64,000 bases of DNA from Penicillus capitatus (Eukaryota > Chlorophyta). A program made the translations under genes and the position numbers. The stretch covers positions 310,001 through 374,000 of the forward strand of contig OZ287700.1 in the NCBI GenBank assembly GCA_965649825.1, in the 5' to 3' direction. Positions 22,324-32,735 of the stretch are shown here, piece after piece; position 1 is the stretch's first letter; each line of letters opens with the position of its first letter. Below the pieces are notes generated by a model. It saw only the letters and a list, made by a program, of their open reading frames with translations. It was not told the origin of the DNA and searched no databases.

Positions 22324-24320
22324 ATGCAGCTGTGCCGGCCCTCTTCTCGGCTAGCAGCAGGAGTGCGTTTCTCTCCCATTCGGCGCGATTCGACGGCCAC
22401 TCCTGGACGAACGCAGACGAAGCGTCAGATTGACGTTGTTCGTGTTGTCGGGACGAGAGATGCGCTGTCCTTATATCGTCAGAGTCTGGCAACAGATGAG
22501 GTTCCTTTCGAAGACACTAGCTTCGAAACGGAACAACGAAACGTGTACTTCTCCAACAATGCTCCCGAGTGGACCGAACTCAAAACGCTGATGGAGAGAG
22601 AAGGCGAGCTCCTCGGAGATCCATCCCTTACACAAGTCAGGCAGAGCGCGTGATTCGTTGAATGACTCTGATATTCTCAGAGCGATTATTTGGAGACGGG
22701 TCCTCCGAACGCTCTTTCTCTGAAGAGGACGTTCGGCAAGTCGGATCCGATCCGAGTTAAACTCTACCGTGATTATGCCGCGTGGTGCCCTTTCTGTCAG
22801 AAGGTACATCGACAACCACCCACTGTGTGTTTTGATATGATCATTTGAGGGCAGATTTGGATACAACTGGAAGAAAAACAGATTCCTTATACTGTCGAGA
22901 AGATCAACTTAGGATGCTACGGGGAAAAATCGGAAAGTTTCCTTGAGAAGGCGCCTTCTGGTCTTGTGCCAGTGATAGAGCTTGACGGGAAGGTTCGGTT
23001 GGTGTGCACAGCCTTTTTCCGTGTTCAATGACCCTGGATCAGGTGATAACGGATTCGACGGATATCGCTCAGGCACTGGAAGACGAGTTCCCTGAAAACC
23101 CCCTTCTCCCACCAAAAGGTGTTTTTTTTTCTCTCAGTGAACAAAGCGTGACCGTTCGAACAGGAACGGCCGAACGCGACCAATGTGAAGAGATGCTTCG
23201 CCTACAGACAATGGTATCACAGGCATGGTGGCAGTGGATCCGTCATTCGTCAGATCCCAAGCAGGAACAAGATAACTTCGAGAAGGCGGTAGAGAAGATC
23301 GAAGAGGCACTGGCATCTCGTGATGGTCCCTTTTTCCTCGGAAAACAATTCTCCCTGGTGGATATCTCTGCTGTACTCCTTGAACGCATAGATGCAGCTC
23401 TCGTCTTTAACAAAGGAGTTCGAATCCGAGGAGAAGGTAAGGAAGACCCATCCGCCTCTGGTCACATTTTACCGTCTTTGAAGGAAAGTACCCGCATGTG
23501 GAAGCATGGTTCGCCGCCATGGAAGCCAGACCAACATACATAGCCACCAAGTCCGACTACTACACGCTTGCTTTTACTGTGCTGCCTCTTCTCAAAGATA
23601 GTTCCATCGCGGATGAAGGTGAGAGTGGTTGTTGGAAGAAGTCGGGTATAGTTCTGATAGTGATCATCACAGGCGAGAAGTTTGCGGAGACCATCTTTGG
23701 AAAGAACGGCGCATGGAGTCTGCCTTTGGAGCCTCTCTCTGCCAATTCTTTCGAGCCCTATTCTCCAGGAGACAATCCAAGGAGCGACAGATACCATGCC
23801 GGTCTGTCCTTGCGCTTTTCTTTCCCTTCTGCATCGATCTGTTGATCAGCTAAGAGACTGATCTCGAATCACGAAGCCATTGTGAAATTTGCTCTGAGGG
23901 CATGCGGAAAAGAAATCGATCGCAAGGTGACGGCACCCCTTGCGAATCCGACAGCACAACCTGGAATGCACGCTTTTACGGAGACGGATACAGCTATCAG
24001 GTGATCAAAGGGATCCGCCTTACGTCTGAGACCAGACGCTTTCTGCAGACACATTGCCCACGCGCTGCTTGTTGGAGTGGATGACAAACAGACACAGTCT
24101 TCAAAGATCGTCACACAGGCAGAACCCGAAAACAGCATGCTGCCCAGTGCCGATGCCGTCCTTTCATTGAGGTAATGCGTCAGATCCTTCGCCTTTAGAG
24201 ACGGGAGTCGTGTGCGTCAGGTATCTGAGAGATCGCATCGGCGTGCCCCGAGATCTGAAGTTCCCTGAAGCTCGACAACTGCGTGCACATGTGAACTGGA
24301 TGATCGATCTGATCAGCTAG
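22324..24320 (+). CDS. glutathione S-transferase-like protein with long extensions
   Basis: ATG 22324. The first exon encodes an arginine/serine-rich leader and a domain ending TELKTLMEREGELLGDPSL. After an intron comes a thioredoxin-like GST N domain: YAAWCPFCQK (redox CPFC), IWIQLEEKQIPYTVEKIN, and SGLVPVIELDGK with the cis-proline loop. The next exons give DIAQALEDEFPENPL and an all-helical GST C domain (FFLGKQFSLVDISAVLLERID). After that is an additional C-terminal region of about 180 residues (NHEAIVKFALRACG, RQLRAHVNWMIDLIS). This arrangement resembles the long GSTs of plants and algae related to lambda/IN2-1 enzymes, often plastid-directed. Introns are about 45-60 nt. Substrate unknown; the CPFC motif suggests thiol transfer or reductase chemistry rather than classical conjugation. 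Confidence 0.85.
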
Positions 24321-24725
24321 ACCACCGATTTCCCGATACTCTGCTGTTTTTTTACATAGACACTGACTGTCTTGATAAGACGACTTTTGTCTAAGACGCT
24401 TTGCCTATGCATCTAGCGATGTGGATTATCGCGACAGTAACGGTGTCGCCTCGGATAACTTAATGAACTGTCCTCTGTCTCGACTTCGTGTTGCGATAGC
24501 CGTCTGTCGCGGATGCCATAATATGACTGACCATGCCAAACAGACAATCCATGTCTCGGGATGGGACCATGTGTCCGACATGAGTGCTTGGAGATGTCAG
24601 ACATGGATTTCTGGAGAGAGACGCTCCACCGCATTTCAATTCCGTTTCATCTAGTTCGACATCTTCTAGAACTCTTTCGTTCAAACGCCGTTCCCTTTAC
24701 CGCGAGGCTTTCGGTTTCTTATTCG

Positions 24726-25886
24726 ATGTCAGAGAACGGCAACAGTCTTCCTTCTTACGAGGGCGTGTACAATCGCATGATAAAATTCTTTGTGCCTCAA
24801 CGCATGGAGGAAGGACTCGCCGTCGAACTCGCCCATGAAGACATCGTTCTCGCCTCTGGACCGAAATCCGGAACGACGTGGACGCAGCAGGTCGTATCTT
24901 CTGCTGATGTCCTTCTCATTGCTTAGTGACACTGCCGTTAAACATTCGCAGATTCTCCACTCACTTCGATCTCGCGGACATCTCGACTACGAAGACATAC
25001 ACGATGTCATTCCGGTGATCGAATTCGTTGCATACGGAGGCAGAGGAATCATGCAAGAGTTCTATCCACCAGTATATAAGACGCACAGTTGCTACGAAGA
25101 GTGTCCAGCTGCAAAGAAAACGATCGTGGTGACAAGGCAAGTCGTCTTTTATCCCAAGAACATCTCGGATGGTAGGTGCATCCGATAGGAATCCGAATGA
25201 CGCCGCACTGTCTCTTCATTACTACTTTCGCGATTGGCTGTTTCGGCCGGACGAGTTGGATCTCGACGGATTCATTGAGTGTTTCTACAAGTGCAAGTTC
25301 CCGACGAACTGCTTTGGCATGGATGCACATCAGATGCGACACCTAGGTGAACGCCTGTTGCTCTTGCGAGATCGGCGTCGTATGCAGACTCTGTCTTGCA
25401 GTCAGTTGGTATCCTCTGAGAAAGGAGAAGAATATTCTGTGGTTGCACTATGAGGATCTGAAGGCTGATCTGCCCAAGTGCGTTCGAATGATAGCCGACT
25501 TCATTGGCGTCACGCTGGATGAGTCGTTGCTGGACATCGTTATGCACCAGGTTTGCTTTTTCTATCTGCTCTACTGCACTCGCTACTCTCTTTAGGCGAG
25601 CATCGACTTTATGAAGAAACATATCACGAAGTTCAATTCTCATAAACTGAAAATCGTTTTGAATGAGTTGGCAGGACTCGAAAGGGATGCCGGCTTAAAG
25701 GAACACAATGCTCAGAAAGTTAGAGCCGGTCATGTGAACGAGTCCAAGGAGGCATTTTCCGAGAGGGCGGAGAAGATGATGCGCGAGAAATGGATGGAAG
25801 TGGCGAAACCTGTCACGGGATGTGACAGTTATGAAGAGATGCGAGCCTCGGTGAACGCCGAACTTGGGAGGCAGTTTCCAATGTGA
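24726..25886 (+). CDS. cytosolic-type sulfotransferase
   Basis: ATG 24726 (MSENGNSLPSYEG). The first exon has the PAPS 5'-phosphosulfate loop ASGPKSGTTWTQQ. Later exons give ILHSLRSRGHLDYEDI, KTHSCYEECP and TIVVTR-NPNDAALSLHYYF, the latter corresponding to the 3'-phosphate-binding strand (family R-N/D-P-K-D). ILWLHYEDLKADLPKCV and MIADFIGVTLDE are also typical. The C terminus contains FMKKH and RAGHVNESKEAFSE, standing in for the family's RKG-x-x-G-x-W-K. The enzyme transfers sulfonate from PAPS to a hydroxyl or amine of an unknown small acceptor. One intron, 25137-25188, must be GC-AG (acaag/gcaagt) because the only nearby GT donor leads to a stop. Confidence 0.9.
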
Positions 25887-26431
25887 CGCGTTCCTCCGAT
25901 GGGATCTCTTGGCCCATCATACAGGAAAGCACGAGTTGATGGCTTCTGACATTGCACATGACATCGTGCTTCTTGTTGTTTCCACAAGATGGGACGTCAC
26001 ACAACTTGGCAGGGGGTATGAAGTCGCGTTGCATCAAAATGACCACACAAACAAACAAAAATTAAGAATCTGTTCACAAGTCTTTAGGACAATAAACGTT
26101 TCCACGATAGAACTTCGTGCCGACATCGGATGTGTTCTGTTCAGTATGTTACGATTGCAACGTCATATCATCGAAAGAAGGCGTCAAACGCCAACTAGCT
26201 CTTCATTTATCTGCGTGCGAGCTGTCTCCGTACTTCGAAGTCTACGAGGTAAGAAGGATTTGGCGTCATTGTTGAATTCACAGGTTATAGAAATTGAGTG
26301 TCTGTTACGCTTGAACTTTTCGTCACATTCGGACGAACCGCAGCCCACTCACAGTGTAATTCACGCTGACAGGTCATCGAAGATTCTTGACGACGCGTTA
26401 ATTGCTATATTTTGGAACGAACGACGATGCA

Positions 26432-27874
26432 ATGATTACCCATATCGTCAAGACGTGTGTCGTTTGCCGCAGAGCTGTTCTCGGGTCTTACCACGGAGTT
26501 CAATTGACCATCTGCTGCGCACAATGCTGTGAAAGCGCTCGTAAAGGCGACCAGCCAATGCCGGTTTTGCTGTCGGCGTCGTACATCGTGTTCGCCTCGT
26601 GCTGCAATGAATCAGACCTGCAGCACTTGCACTTCAAACTGAGAGACAGTTTGTCTGACGCAGAAGACCCCGGCCAGCGCCTCTACCTTACTCTAGAAGT
26701 CAGTTATGTGTCCCAAGTCGTCAAAATAGAGGAAAAGAAGAGGCAACAGAAGGAATTGCAGCAGCAACTGCTGAAAAGAAAACCGGAACGTCGAATGGAA
26801 TGTGTCGTCTGCAGCAGAGCTGTTCTCGGGTCCTACTACGGAGTTCAATTGACTATCTGCTGCGCACAGTGCTGTGAAAGCACGCGGAAAGGAGTTCGGC
26901 CAATGCCAGCTTTGCTGCCCGCGTCGTACATCACCTTTGCATCGTGCTATAATGAATCAGACTTGCAGCACTTGCACTTCAAACTGAGAGACAGTTTGTC
27001 TGACGCAGAAGACCCAGACCAGCGCCTCTACCTTGCCGCAGAGGTGCGTTATGTGTCCCAAGTCGTCAGAACGGAGGAACTGCATGAGAAAATGCTCAGA
27101 AGGAAGCAAGAGCTTCTGACGCAGCTGCACATCACAAATGATCAGCTCGCTGGTGGAAACAGAGTCTTGTGGAATGTCCTTCTCGGCGATTACTTGAAGC
27201 GCAAAGCACCACAGACAGAGCTCGCTTCTGTTCTTGAGCGTTTCGCCGAATTGAACCGTGCGACAGAGATTCTGAAGGCCAATCCCTGTGCGAATCCTGA
27301 AGCTGTGTTTGACTTCTGCTTGAGCAACCCCGAAGGCGGTCCAGAAGAATTCAGAGAACTGAAGACGAAAGTCTGTTCGGTTTTCCGACTGGAGGGTCCG
27401 AGAATCTTCCAGCATCTGACAGATCTGGAGATCGCGCGGTTGATCGGCACGCCGCTCGAAGAAGAGGCACGAAGACTAGGAGGGGATGCGGTTTCTCGGC
27501 ACCTCGTCCTACGTCATCTTCGCAAACAGGTCGGATACCTGTTGGCCGAGGAGATCATGGCAGATCCTCTCTGTCAACGGTACTTCAAGGCAGGCAAGGA
27601 CGAATCCAAGATTGCCTACGAGATGCTGGAATGCTGGGGATGGATCCTTAAACGGAATGAGAGGAGAGTGAAGATGGAGAAGGCCTTTTTCTCCAGACGG
27701 CTTCCTACGCCTAGGAATTCTATTCGTTGCACTTGGTATGTTGAACACAAAATGGACTACGATCCTGACGAACTCGTTTCTCTGCACTACCCCTTGAACC
27801 TCTTAGGACTCTTGGATGGACAGGACAGAGGTCTGGCAAGAGAACCAGCCCTGCTGTTACCTTTGCTCGGTTGA
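26432..27874 (+). CDS. CxxC/CCxxCC module protein, paralogue B with duplicated module
   Basis: A single exon from ATG 26432 (MITHIVKTCVVC). It carries two nearly identical N-terminal modules, residues about 9-95 and 125-215. Each has CVVC, then VQLTICCAQCCES, then a helical tail (LQHLHFKLRDSLSDAED). The two are separated by a lysine/glutamine-rich linker (KKRQQKELQQQLLKRK). The C-terminal block NPEAVFDFCLSNPEGGP...SVFRLEGPRI...LIGTPLEEEA is shared with the protein at 4294-5253. The cysteine spacing suggests a zinc-binding knot. I recognise no named family and do not infer a reaction. The near identity of the two modules implies recent internal duplication. The stop overlaps the end of a possible convergent gene by a few bases. 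Confidence 0.8.
   Translation: MITHIVKTCVVCRRAVLGSYHGVQLTICCAQCCESARKGDQPMPVLLSASYIVFASCCNESDLQHLHFKLRDSLSDAEDPGQRLYLTLEVSYVSQVVKIEEKKRQQKELQQQLLKRKPERRMECVVCSRAVLGSYYGVQLTICCAQCCESTRKGVRPMPALLPASYITFASCYNESDLQHLHFKLRDSLSDAEDPDQRLYLAAEVRYVSQVVRTEELHEKMLRRKQELLTQLHITNDQLAGGNRVLWNVLLGDYLKRKAPQTELASVLERFAELNRATEILKANPCANPEAVFDFCLSNPEGGPEEFRELKTKVCSVFRLEGPRIFQHLTDLEIARLIGTPLEEEARRLGGDAVSRHLVLRHLRKQVGYLLAEEIMADPLCQRYFKAGKDESKIAYEMLECWGWILKRNERRVKMEKAFFSRRLPTPRNSIRCTWYVEHKMDYDPDELVSLHYPLNLLGLLDGQDRGLAREPALLLPLLG
26444..27070 (+). repeat. internal tandem duplication of the cysteine module
   Basis: About 26444-26720 and 26795-27068 are direct repeats with long identical stretches, for instance ttgcacttcaaactgagaga and acagtttgtctgacgcagaa occur in both. 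The spacing is about 360 bp. Confidence 0.85.
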
Positions 27875-28509
27875 CATGAATTGAAAGGACCCGTTGTTAT
27901 GCAGCTCACTGAATCCGATAGAAATCGGCAGTGACAAGTTGAATGTAGTCTGTCCCTTACGCACAATGACTCCGAGAGACGCCTTATTTCTCGGGGCGCA
28001 CGCGCCGCACTCTGCGTCGGGAGGGACCGCGGTAATCATAAAACATTTTCTGCTTCTTGACGCCCATTGTGCTTTCGTTCGTTCTTCTTGACAGATAGGC
28101 TTCCGTTGTCATCGGATACTTGCACATCGTTCCTTGAAAACTTGATCGCTCGATCGTCAACGGGGAATATGAAAGAACCCGAAAGAGAGACAGAGAGGAG
28201 AAACAGTCTCGGGATTGCACAATACCGTTTGATGCTTACGCGGAAAACGGCCGAGCCTGGCTTGGCACTTACTACTGTGGTCACATCGGACGGCAGATCG
28301 ATACGTATACAAATGAAGCGAGAAAAGCACCAGATCGGACGGTGCCATCGTTTAAAATGAGATCCGACGGGAAGGCTTATGGCCGACGTCCTGTTTACAA
28401 CATCGCTGAAAAGGGCGACAAGTATAAATGTCTCTCCGCCTTCGAAGTCGAACTTCTTGTGTTCGACCAGTGTCTGGAGGAGAGGTGGGTATCGGCCATC
28501 GAACAGCAA
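27857..28509 (-). CDS. possible beta-rich protein, unidentified
   Basis: A minus-strand frame at 28509-28036 (for example KFDFEGGETFILVALF, KPGSAVFRVSIKRY, FSRNDVQVSDDNGSL) continues, after a possible intron, into a frame at 28039-27857 (ASLGVIVRKGQTTFNLSL, SIGFSELHNNGSF) that ends at a stop at 27857. The composition suggests beta strands. The opposite strand also has open frames of similar length (28150-28524), so strand assignment is not certain. No domain recognised. If real, its 3' coding end overlaps that of paralogue B (stop 27874) tail to tail. Confidence 0.3.
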
Positions 28510-28756
28510 ACCTTATGCGTCTAGCACCGTTCGTGGCCATGGTCTTGAGAATATATGCCGTTCACGTCTCTGTACATTTCTCGTGTGTGATAAGAAGGAC
28601 GCGATCAGAAGATAGTGCACGGCGACACAGACGACTTGCCACATTGCTTACTTTCCTGCGGTCTCCCAAACGGACATCGCTTAACTTCATAAACAACAGT
28701 CCGACGCTGTCGAAGATACAATACCTGGCTGAGTGAGGGAAACACCGGTTATGCAA

Positions 28757-29067
28757 TATCTTTATACTGCCATCAGTTGACTCGAATCGTCGCTAAAATG
28801 TGGTCTTCGACACTGGAGAGCGTAAGTCTTAAGTTTTGGACAACATGGAGTGTTTTGTCAAATAGTGTTTATTCGGCTGCGACTTGAAAAACAACTTGAC
28901 ATCGGAGATCTCATGTGATCCATGAAAACCAGATTACTCGGCATCTTTAAACGGAGGCTATATATTCCAGCCCCCTTGCGTTTGAATGTCGTTGGATGTT
29001 GTTCATGCTAACACAAGCAGATAATAATAGAATTGAAAATCTAGTGGCAGAAGAGCAGAATAAAGGA
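28757..29067. other. intergenic region, nothing recognised
   Basis: About 310 bp, AT-rich, without a coding-like frame. It lies 3' of the ankyrin gene. Confidence 0.5.
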
Positions 29068-30748
29068 TCAAGGCTTTAGCAAACTGGCAAGAGTGTCCCG
29101 AGTCTGTTTGGAACAGGAAGGATTCGAGCGACACACGCAGTTCATCGGGGTATGCCCCCATTTTGTTTTCTTCGTCTTCGACCTTGATCCTCCATGGGCT
29201 AACAGTATCTGAACCGGAACGTCAGAAACGGAACTGAAATCGTGATTACCTGGACAACTGCGACGCTTCCTTTTTGCGAAGCGTAACGAAGAGGTGTATA
29301 GCCATTGTGGGTAACGGCATTGACATTTGCGCCGCCATGTTCCACGAGAACCTGCGAAATGGCCGCGTAAGCACGGACGTGCTTAGTTTCGGCGTCACTT
29401 GAACGACATCGGAATACCCGTGTATTGCAGCCCAGTGCAGTGCTGTCAATCCATTTTTGTTGTAGGCATTCACATGGGCTCCGTTGTCCAGCAGCATCTA
29501 CAGATCACCACGTGGGAATGATATCAAAAGAGAAGACGGAAGTCACGCTTACCCTGGTAATAAAAAGGCGGTTGTGACTTGCAGTAGACATCAGCAAAGT
29601 GGCGCCATTCTTCTTAACCGCATGGACAGCTGCGCCATAGTCCAAAAGAACCTGTAAATCGATTGATTAGACAGGCAAAGAAAACAGGTTCTAGCGTCAC
29701 CTGGACAGCATCGGCATATCCCTGGGTTGCTGCTTCGTGTAGAGGTGTGGCCCCTGTCAAATCGGTAACATTTATATTAGCTCCGCCATCCAGGAGAACC
29801 TCCATTTAGCCGCGTAGGAGACGATTTCGGAGGAACTAAGTAACAGTTACCTTGACGATATCTGCGCGCCCAACGTGTGCCGCCACAAAAAGAATGGGCG
29901 ATAAGGACTCTCCGCCCGATGTATTCACGTCATTTCCAGCGTCAATGAGAATCTGCGAATGAGTCTTACGCAGCTTGAACGCACAATAGACTCCATCATT
30001 GCCTTCACAGCTTCGAGATGTCTGTTGACTATAGTACCATTAAGCAGCTCCCACTCCATGATGTGTATGTCGGCTCCGTTGTCGATGAGAATCTGTTGCT
30101 CGGATCGTCACGTCATTAGCACAAGAAACGATTAACGAGTTATTTACCTTCAGAGCTTCAACATGTCCATGACAGGCTGTGAGATGAATCGGCGTCCTTC
30201 CATCCAACTGTCGAGCGTTGACGTTACCGCCGGCTTTGGAGAGGATCTGACGAGTGATGATCTGTGAGATGTTTGTCTCCAGACGCAACAGACTTCACCT
30301 CAATGATGTCGGTGTGTCCAACAAACGCCGCAACGTGAATGGCCGTCTGTACGTTGACGGCGGCCGCGTCGACAAACGCACCATACATAGTCAACAAGCA
30401 CCTTGATCGAACAAATGCAAACAGGATCGAACGAATGACTTGATCTGGAACACCAACGCGTCTCAATCTAAGGTCGCAACGTACATCCGCGTGCGAGAAC
30501 GCAGTATACGTCTAACCGCTAGACGCGACAGGTGCTCCGACAGAGTACGACTTTTTTGTTCTCACGATACGCACCTTAGCGCAGTGAGGAGCGTAGTAGA
30601 CAGCAGCCCAGTGCAGAAGAGTCTAGCCTTTCTGCATCTGGTAACCCCTGACTTCGACACCGTCTTCGTACTCACTGTCGGGATACAATCCTGCCGCAAG
30701 AAGTGCCTCTGCGTTGATCGCATCGTCCACTTGAATAGCAGATATCAT
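29068..30748 (-). pseudogene. ankyrin-repeat gene, one repeat per exon, 5' end apparently broken
   Basis: From a possible start at 30748 (MISAIQVDDAINAEALL) the first ankyrin-like segment reads LYPDSEYEDGVEVRGYQM and meets an in-frame TAG at 30623-30625 just before TLLHWAAVYYAPHCAK. The next exon has a 4-bp duplication near 30382-30389 (catacata) that shifts the frame between VLVDY and GAFVDAAAVN. Downstream the repeats are intact, each on its own exon and joined in phase 0: GGNVNARQLDGRTPIHLTA, GADIHIMEWELLNG, GNDVNTSGGES, GANINVTDLTGATPLHEAA, GAAVHAVKKNGATLLM, GAHVNAYNKNGLTALHWAA, GANVNAVTHNGYTPLRYA. The last exon ends at 29068. Introns are about 45-60 nt; one (29953-30002) is GC-AG. It may be a pseudogene or be translated from an internal start. 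Confidence 0.7.
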
Positions 30749-30940
30749 TTTCTGGACGTCACACGAAGCCTATGCAATGGAATCGTGCACCAGCCATGCT
30801 CACCGTGACCATCTCAGTTTGAGACAGCTTTGCGTATTGTTTGCGTCTTTTGCATATCTTCCTTTCTGTCTTCTTATCCGTCTTACATTCCGTTTCCTTG
30901 ACTCGATGCTATACTCGAATGATCAGCGTTCTGTTAAGTG

Positions 30941-32036
30941 TCATCGGCTAGATCTTGCCTTAGAACGACGCTGAGTTATCTCTCTGATCCAATCCAGATA
31001 ATGGTCAACACTCGTGTAAACAGCCGGTTCACATATACTGCACTGTCCGGCCGGTGTTGATCCGCATGACGCAACTCCAACAATCATATCAAACTTCGGG
31101 TTTCCTGCAGTGATGTCTCGGTTTGGAGCATCCGCCAGCAACAAAGGCCCGTCCGTATCGCCTACTACATTGTCTCTTGTTCGGGCAGACGATATGCAAA
31201 GCAGAAAAGCGGGGACACCGTTACCTTCGCACGCGTCCTCTCTGAGACTCTTGATGCAGATCCAACTGCTGTTGTCCAGCGTTTTAGATGTATTCTTGCA
31301 GCTCTCCTGCTCGGCGATGATCAGTTTGTCATTGATGTGAATATCTCTGACACTCTCGGCGGCCTCCGTCTTCCCCCATCCCGTTGCTGTCATCGAGTCG
31401 CCAAACGTGATTGGAACACCGCCGGATCCGAGAAGCGGCAGTGTAAGATTCGTCGCTCTTCTGTCGAGCTTCAGCACTGCAATGTCGTGTCCGTCTGCGA
31501 AATCGCCCGTCCAACCATCCGCTACGTATCCCTTGACCGCTTCAAACACCTGTGACGAAAGACGAAGACGCGATTTCGGCAAGAGCGCCCTGTCTGCTGA
31601 CCTTGCCGGGGTCTGATTCATCGAGTTGGCGAATTCCGCAGTAGACAATAGGCGACAGACCGACGGACACAAGAATTCTCGTATCGACGCAATGCGCCGC
31701 CGTCACCACCCAGTCGCGTCGGAAGAGAGTTGCAGCGCAGACGTGAGCCCGACTGCCGCGCTCCCGCAGGCTGCACATGTACGGAAAGCGCAGCGAAGCC
31801 TTTTTCGTGTTCTGTTAGACATCGCTGTCCCATAAGGAAACGGAAAAAAAGCTCGACGCGCAGCTTACCGCGGTGTTCGGATAGGTGACGGCTTCCCGAA
31901 AAACATCTTCATTGTATTCTGCAGCACACGGATGTTAAGAACGAGGTTTTGTATTCTTCGCACCTTGACTGCCATGAGACGCGCGAATCGCAAACAGCAA
32001 CATGCACAGCAACGACAAACGTAGTAGCGCCGACAT
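30941..32036 (-). CDS. secreted trypsin-like protein lacking the catalytic serine
   Basis: ATG 32036 begins a signal peptide (MSALLRLSLLCMLLFAI, then RASHG). Introns near 31963-31920 and 31867-31815, and a 52-nt intron near 31597-31546, join the exons. The chymotrypsin fold is clear: FPYMCSLRERG, WVVTAAHC with the catalytic His, HDIAVLKL with the catalytic Asp, ATGWGK, and a C-terminal helix HYLDWIREI. The serine motif GDSGGP reads GDTDGP here (about 31170), so the catalytic Ser is Thr and the next Gly is Asp. That predicts loss or strong reduction of protease activity, so it may act as a pseudoprotease (binding, regulatory). A disulfide-rich secreted protein; the gene is otherwise intact. 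Confidence 0.85.
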
Positions 32037-32099
32037 CGGATTATTCCGATGGCACGGTCGGCTTTTCTGATGCGGAATGCACAAACATCTTTCTCTGCG

Positions 32100-32735
32100 A
32101 ATTGCGTCTTTGATGACCGAAGCATCGTTTGGATGACGATTGATGAGCATAACACCACCATTCTCCGTTGCTTCGTCGTTTGCGAACAGCGGGTTTTCTA
32201 TCGTGGTAATGTCGCCAATGGACACGTCGCCGTACCAAGCCTTGTTCTGGACAAATGTGCTTGATTTGATGCTTCCATCTGTGGACTGGATGTAGATCGC
32301 ACCGTCGCTAAGCCCGGAGCTGTCGTTCTGGAATGTGCACTTCCCTGATATTCTGAAGGAACTGACACGCACCACGCTGACAGGCGCCCCTCGTTCGGCT
32401 CAATTCCTAAAGAAGGTGTTATGGTGAAGGATGACGTTCACAAGCTTGCCAGTGACGTGTAGAGTCCCTTCCAAGGTATCCGTTCTGGTATTCTCAAAAG
32501 TGAAGCGAAAGAACGTGAAATTCACTTGCTTCTTAACCTACACCTGCCCCTGAAACAAGTATGGTGCTTGAAACCAATGTGGTATCTGGTTGTCCACTGC
32601 ATCTATCTCGTCTACGGTGAGGCGACATTCTCCACCTACGCAACAAAGTTTTGACGGACACAAATCATCGTCGGGTGCTTTTATAGACCAGGGGTCGAAA
32701 CATAAAAAACAGCAATGAAGAAAAGCAAGAAACAT
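32100..32735 (-). CDS. possible secreted beta-helix (pectin-lyase-like) protein, maybe degenerate
   Basis: ATG 32735 starts a short hydrophobic leader (MFLAFLHCCFLCF), then a cysteine-rich segment (CPSKLCCVGGEC). After a possible 51-nt intron (32536-32486) the frame has strand-turn repeats: TLEGTLHVTGKLVNVIL, FRISGKCTFQNDSSGL, GAIYIQSTDGSIKSSTF, EATENGGVMLINRH. These look like parallel beta-helix coils of secreted cell-surface proteins. An in-frame TGA near 32400 is not removed by an obvious intron, and the 3' end runs into the leader of the protease gene, so this may be a relic. Confidence 0.35.

Noticed and set aside
28150-28524. Plus-strand frame DGKAYGRRPVYNIAEKG as a gene
   Set aside because: Not excluded, but the minus-strand frames extend further and look more protein-like; left as an ambiguity in the minus-strand entry.
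32536-32560. A 12- or 19-nt intron or reassigned TAG codon in the beta-helix gene
   Set aside because: A 51-nt intron with acceptor ttttgag removes the TAG. Many other genes use TAG and TGA as normal stops, so no codon reassignment is needed.
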